Below are positions 19,190 through 20,724 of a DNA stretch of 20,724 bases, piece after piece (the stretch's first letter is position 1; every line of letters begins with the position of its first letter). Source of the DNA: Ophiothrix spiculata (Eukaryota; Echinodermata; Ophiuroidea; Amphilepidida; Ophiotrichidae); assembly GCA_000969725.1 (NCBI GenBank), contig JXSR01S044891.1, one strand, 5' to 3'. Both the position numbers and the translations under genes were made by a program. The notes below the pieces were generated by a model. The model saw nothing but the letters and a program-made list of their open reading frames with translations. It was not told the origin of the DNA and searched no databases.

Positions 19190-19495
19190 GACTTAATTTA
19201 AGGCCGAAAATGTTGGATTGCCCTCAAGCGGGGAAATAACACATTTTGGGTCAATTTTATTTCTTTTTTACAATTTCACATAAATTTGGGTATTTATCGA
19301 CAACATTGTATTTAGCAAATCTGTTGTCAATGATAATGCTGCTTCTCTGTTAACCCTAACCCTGGGACGTTTAAAACCTATCTTCTCGGAAATTCCTACA
19401 AAAAAAATGGCTATTTTTACTCGTTCGAACGCGGGACTCGAACCCGGGACCTCTCGCATTCCAAGCCAAAGTCAAGCAATACCAAGCCACGGGGC
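19190..19495 (-). mobile_element. tRNA-derived SINE (minus strand)
   Basis: On the minus strand from 19495 there is an A-box-like TGGCTTGGTAT (19479-19489) and a perfect B box GGTTCGAGTCC (19434-19444). The anticodon arm does not pair well, so this is a SINE head and not a working tRNA. A body with an A-rich stretch follows, perhaps to about 19190. The body contains a telomere-like CCCTAACCCT pair on the plus strand near 19353. Its 3' end is not sharply defined. Confidence 0.6.
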
Positions 19496-19499
19496 GGGC

Positions 19500-20630
19500 G
19501 CTGCCTGGCAGCGATTTGGTGCCTACATATGTCTCCCGTCTATGACGTTATTGGACTTTGACTATTTTCTTGATTTTATCCGATAGTACTTTTTATGTAG
19601 CGTTATGGTTAACATAAGCGCAAAACTACCACCGCAGTTAACCTTTGCTGTCACACACACAATGTATAGAATTTGGATGTATTCAGTACTAACCCAAAGA
19701 TATCTTTGATCGTATCACAACTAGTATTTATTATTATAATGGAGAGATTGTGCAAATCATTCCCACAAACTCAAGCTACAAAGCTGAATTAAGAAAATTG
19801 AAACAATTTTAGGTCTTTTTTTCAAAATCAAAATAGATGTTTTCCAAACTTTTTATTTAAATCGGCAAGAGTAATGCATGCAGGAGAGAAAGACTGATGC
19901 TATATATTGTAGAGCTGGCCTCGTCAGGACGAGGCAAGTATACGAAACAAGACTCATTAGGGCTAAACATTGATTGCATTTCAAATTTGTTAAAATAAAT
20001 CTCAAAGATGAGACCATTAGATGTCCATGGTCATCATTTAGGTCAAAGTATCAATCATTGACGTGGGATGTTGATTACAACGCAGTCATTATTTCTAATG
20101 GACAAATAAGAGCATTTATCTTGGCTGATTGAGAACCATTCATATCATCAAGGATACGTGAATTGACAGCCTTATTAAATACTTAAATCATCAATAGGCT
20201 TATTTTTTCGTATCATTTCATATTTGTTTCGAAAACAAATGTGATGGGGATAAAAGAGTTGCAAAAGGGGGAAATTTTTAGCTAGTGTTCCATGTTGTAA
20301 CAAATTCCTGCAATAACCTGCTGTAATATACATAAGATGTAGCCTGTATGTTTTTATCTGAAACACTCTATTCACATCATTTACTATTACGGTAAAACCA
20401 ACAAGTTATTCGTTTTGAAAAAGTTTATCACAATGCGATTTAAATTGATAGAGTTAATAGACGTGTCTCGCCTCTCAAAATTGCACAAAAAGAGATACCA
20501 AAATTGGTTAACAAATGAAACACCTTTAAAAAAAAAAACAAATTTAACGACCATTGTTTCTATGTCAACTCGTGATAATTACAGCACATATGCTAAAGAT
20601 GTAATCATTTGGTAGTGTATTTAGTTGTCC
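19500..20630. other. AT-rich spacer, no gene recognised
   Basis: Short frames of about 66 codons (20175-20375 minus, 20415-20615 plus) show no motif or splice context and are probably chance. No repeat or RNA structure stands out. Confidence 0.45.
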
Positions 20631-20633
20631 AAC

Positions 20634-20724
20634 TACACTCTTATAACGAAAGGATCAAATTTGATCCCATAAAGTATCAAATATGAGCTTATCCTTTTTG
20701 GGATCAAATTTGATCCTTTTTGGG
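20634..20724. mobile_element. GATC-rich MITE, copy 3, cut by window end
   Basis: TA-CACTCTTATAACGAAAGG starts a third member of the family, followed by GGATCAAATTTGATCCC, GTATCAAATATGAGCTTAT and a second GGATCAAATTTGATCC. The sequence leaves the window before its right end. Confidence 0.75.

Noticed and set aside
19349..19366. Telomere-like CCCTAACCCT
   Set aside because: Only two units inside a SINE body; not an interstitial telomere array.
19424..19495. Functional tRNA gene on the minus strand
   Set aside because: The B box is perfect, but the anticodon stem mispairs and the sequence continues into a repeat-like body.

Overview
This window looks like intergenic or intronic DNA from a metazoan genome, most likely a marine invertebrate. 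It is AT-rich, carries two classes of decayed non-LTR retrotransposon, several tRNA-derived SINE heads and many short palindromic DNA elements, and has a 50-N scaffold gap. No complete host protein gene, rRNA or functional tRNA is visible. The short open frames scattered through it are mostly chance or repeat-derived. I cannot name the species.

Layout: 1-1540 holds G/C homopolymer runs and a diverged fold-back structure with a 35-bp near-perfect inverted core (585-619 / 1229-1263). 1540-3940 is AT-rich with nothing recognisable. 3943-4290 and 6125-6468 are two copies of a repeat with an L2-like 3' tail; a diverged third copy (7735-7935) lies inverted and abuts the 3' end of a CR1/L2-like LINE (7915-8201, minus). 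Between these are a short spaced repeat (4481-4875) and a tRNA-derived SINE (5112-5334, minus). 8663-9115 holds an 85-bp duplicated unit and a GAGTC-rich block. 10344-14299 is dominated by fold-back elements: one copy broken at the N gap, and one complete 2.87-kb copy with arms built of a ~187-bp tandem repeat and a 5-bp target-site duplication. 14530-14687 is a small MITE. 15118-16590 is a 5'-truncated RTE-like LINE reverse transcriptase. 16829-17464 is a GATC-rich MITE with a tRNA-like SINE segment inside it; relatives lie at 11158-11394 and 20634-20724. 18141-18572 is a MITE with perfect 38-bp inverted repeats, followed by a possible 3' terminal exon (18694-19030). A third tRNA-derived SINE lies on the minus strand at about 19190-19495. 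The last kilobase is AT-rich.

The most unusual observation is in the LINE. Four extra 9-nt segments interrupt otherwise recognisable reverse-transcriptase sequence, and each consists of CATG plus a copy of the adjacent 4-5 bases (TTTAG, TTGAA, TTAAG, and TAGA or TTAGA). They look like excision footprints or micro-insertions with target-site duplication, clustered in one 600-bp stretch. There is no operon-like cooperation among genes here; the elements are related by nesting, shared ends and mutual insertion.
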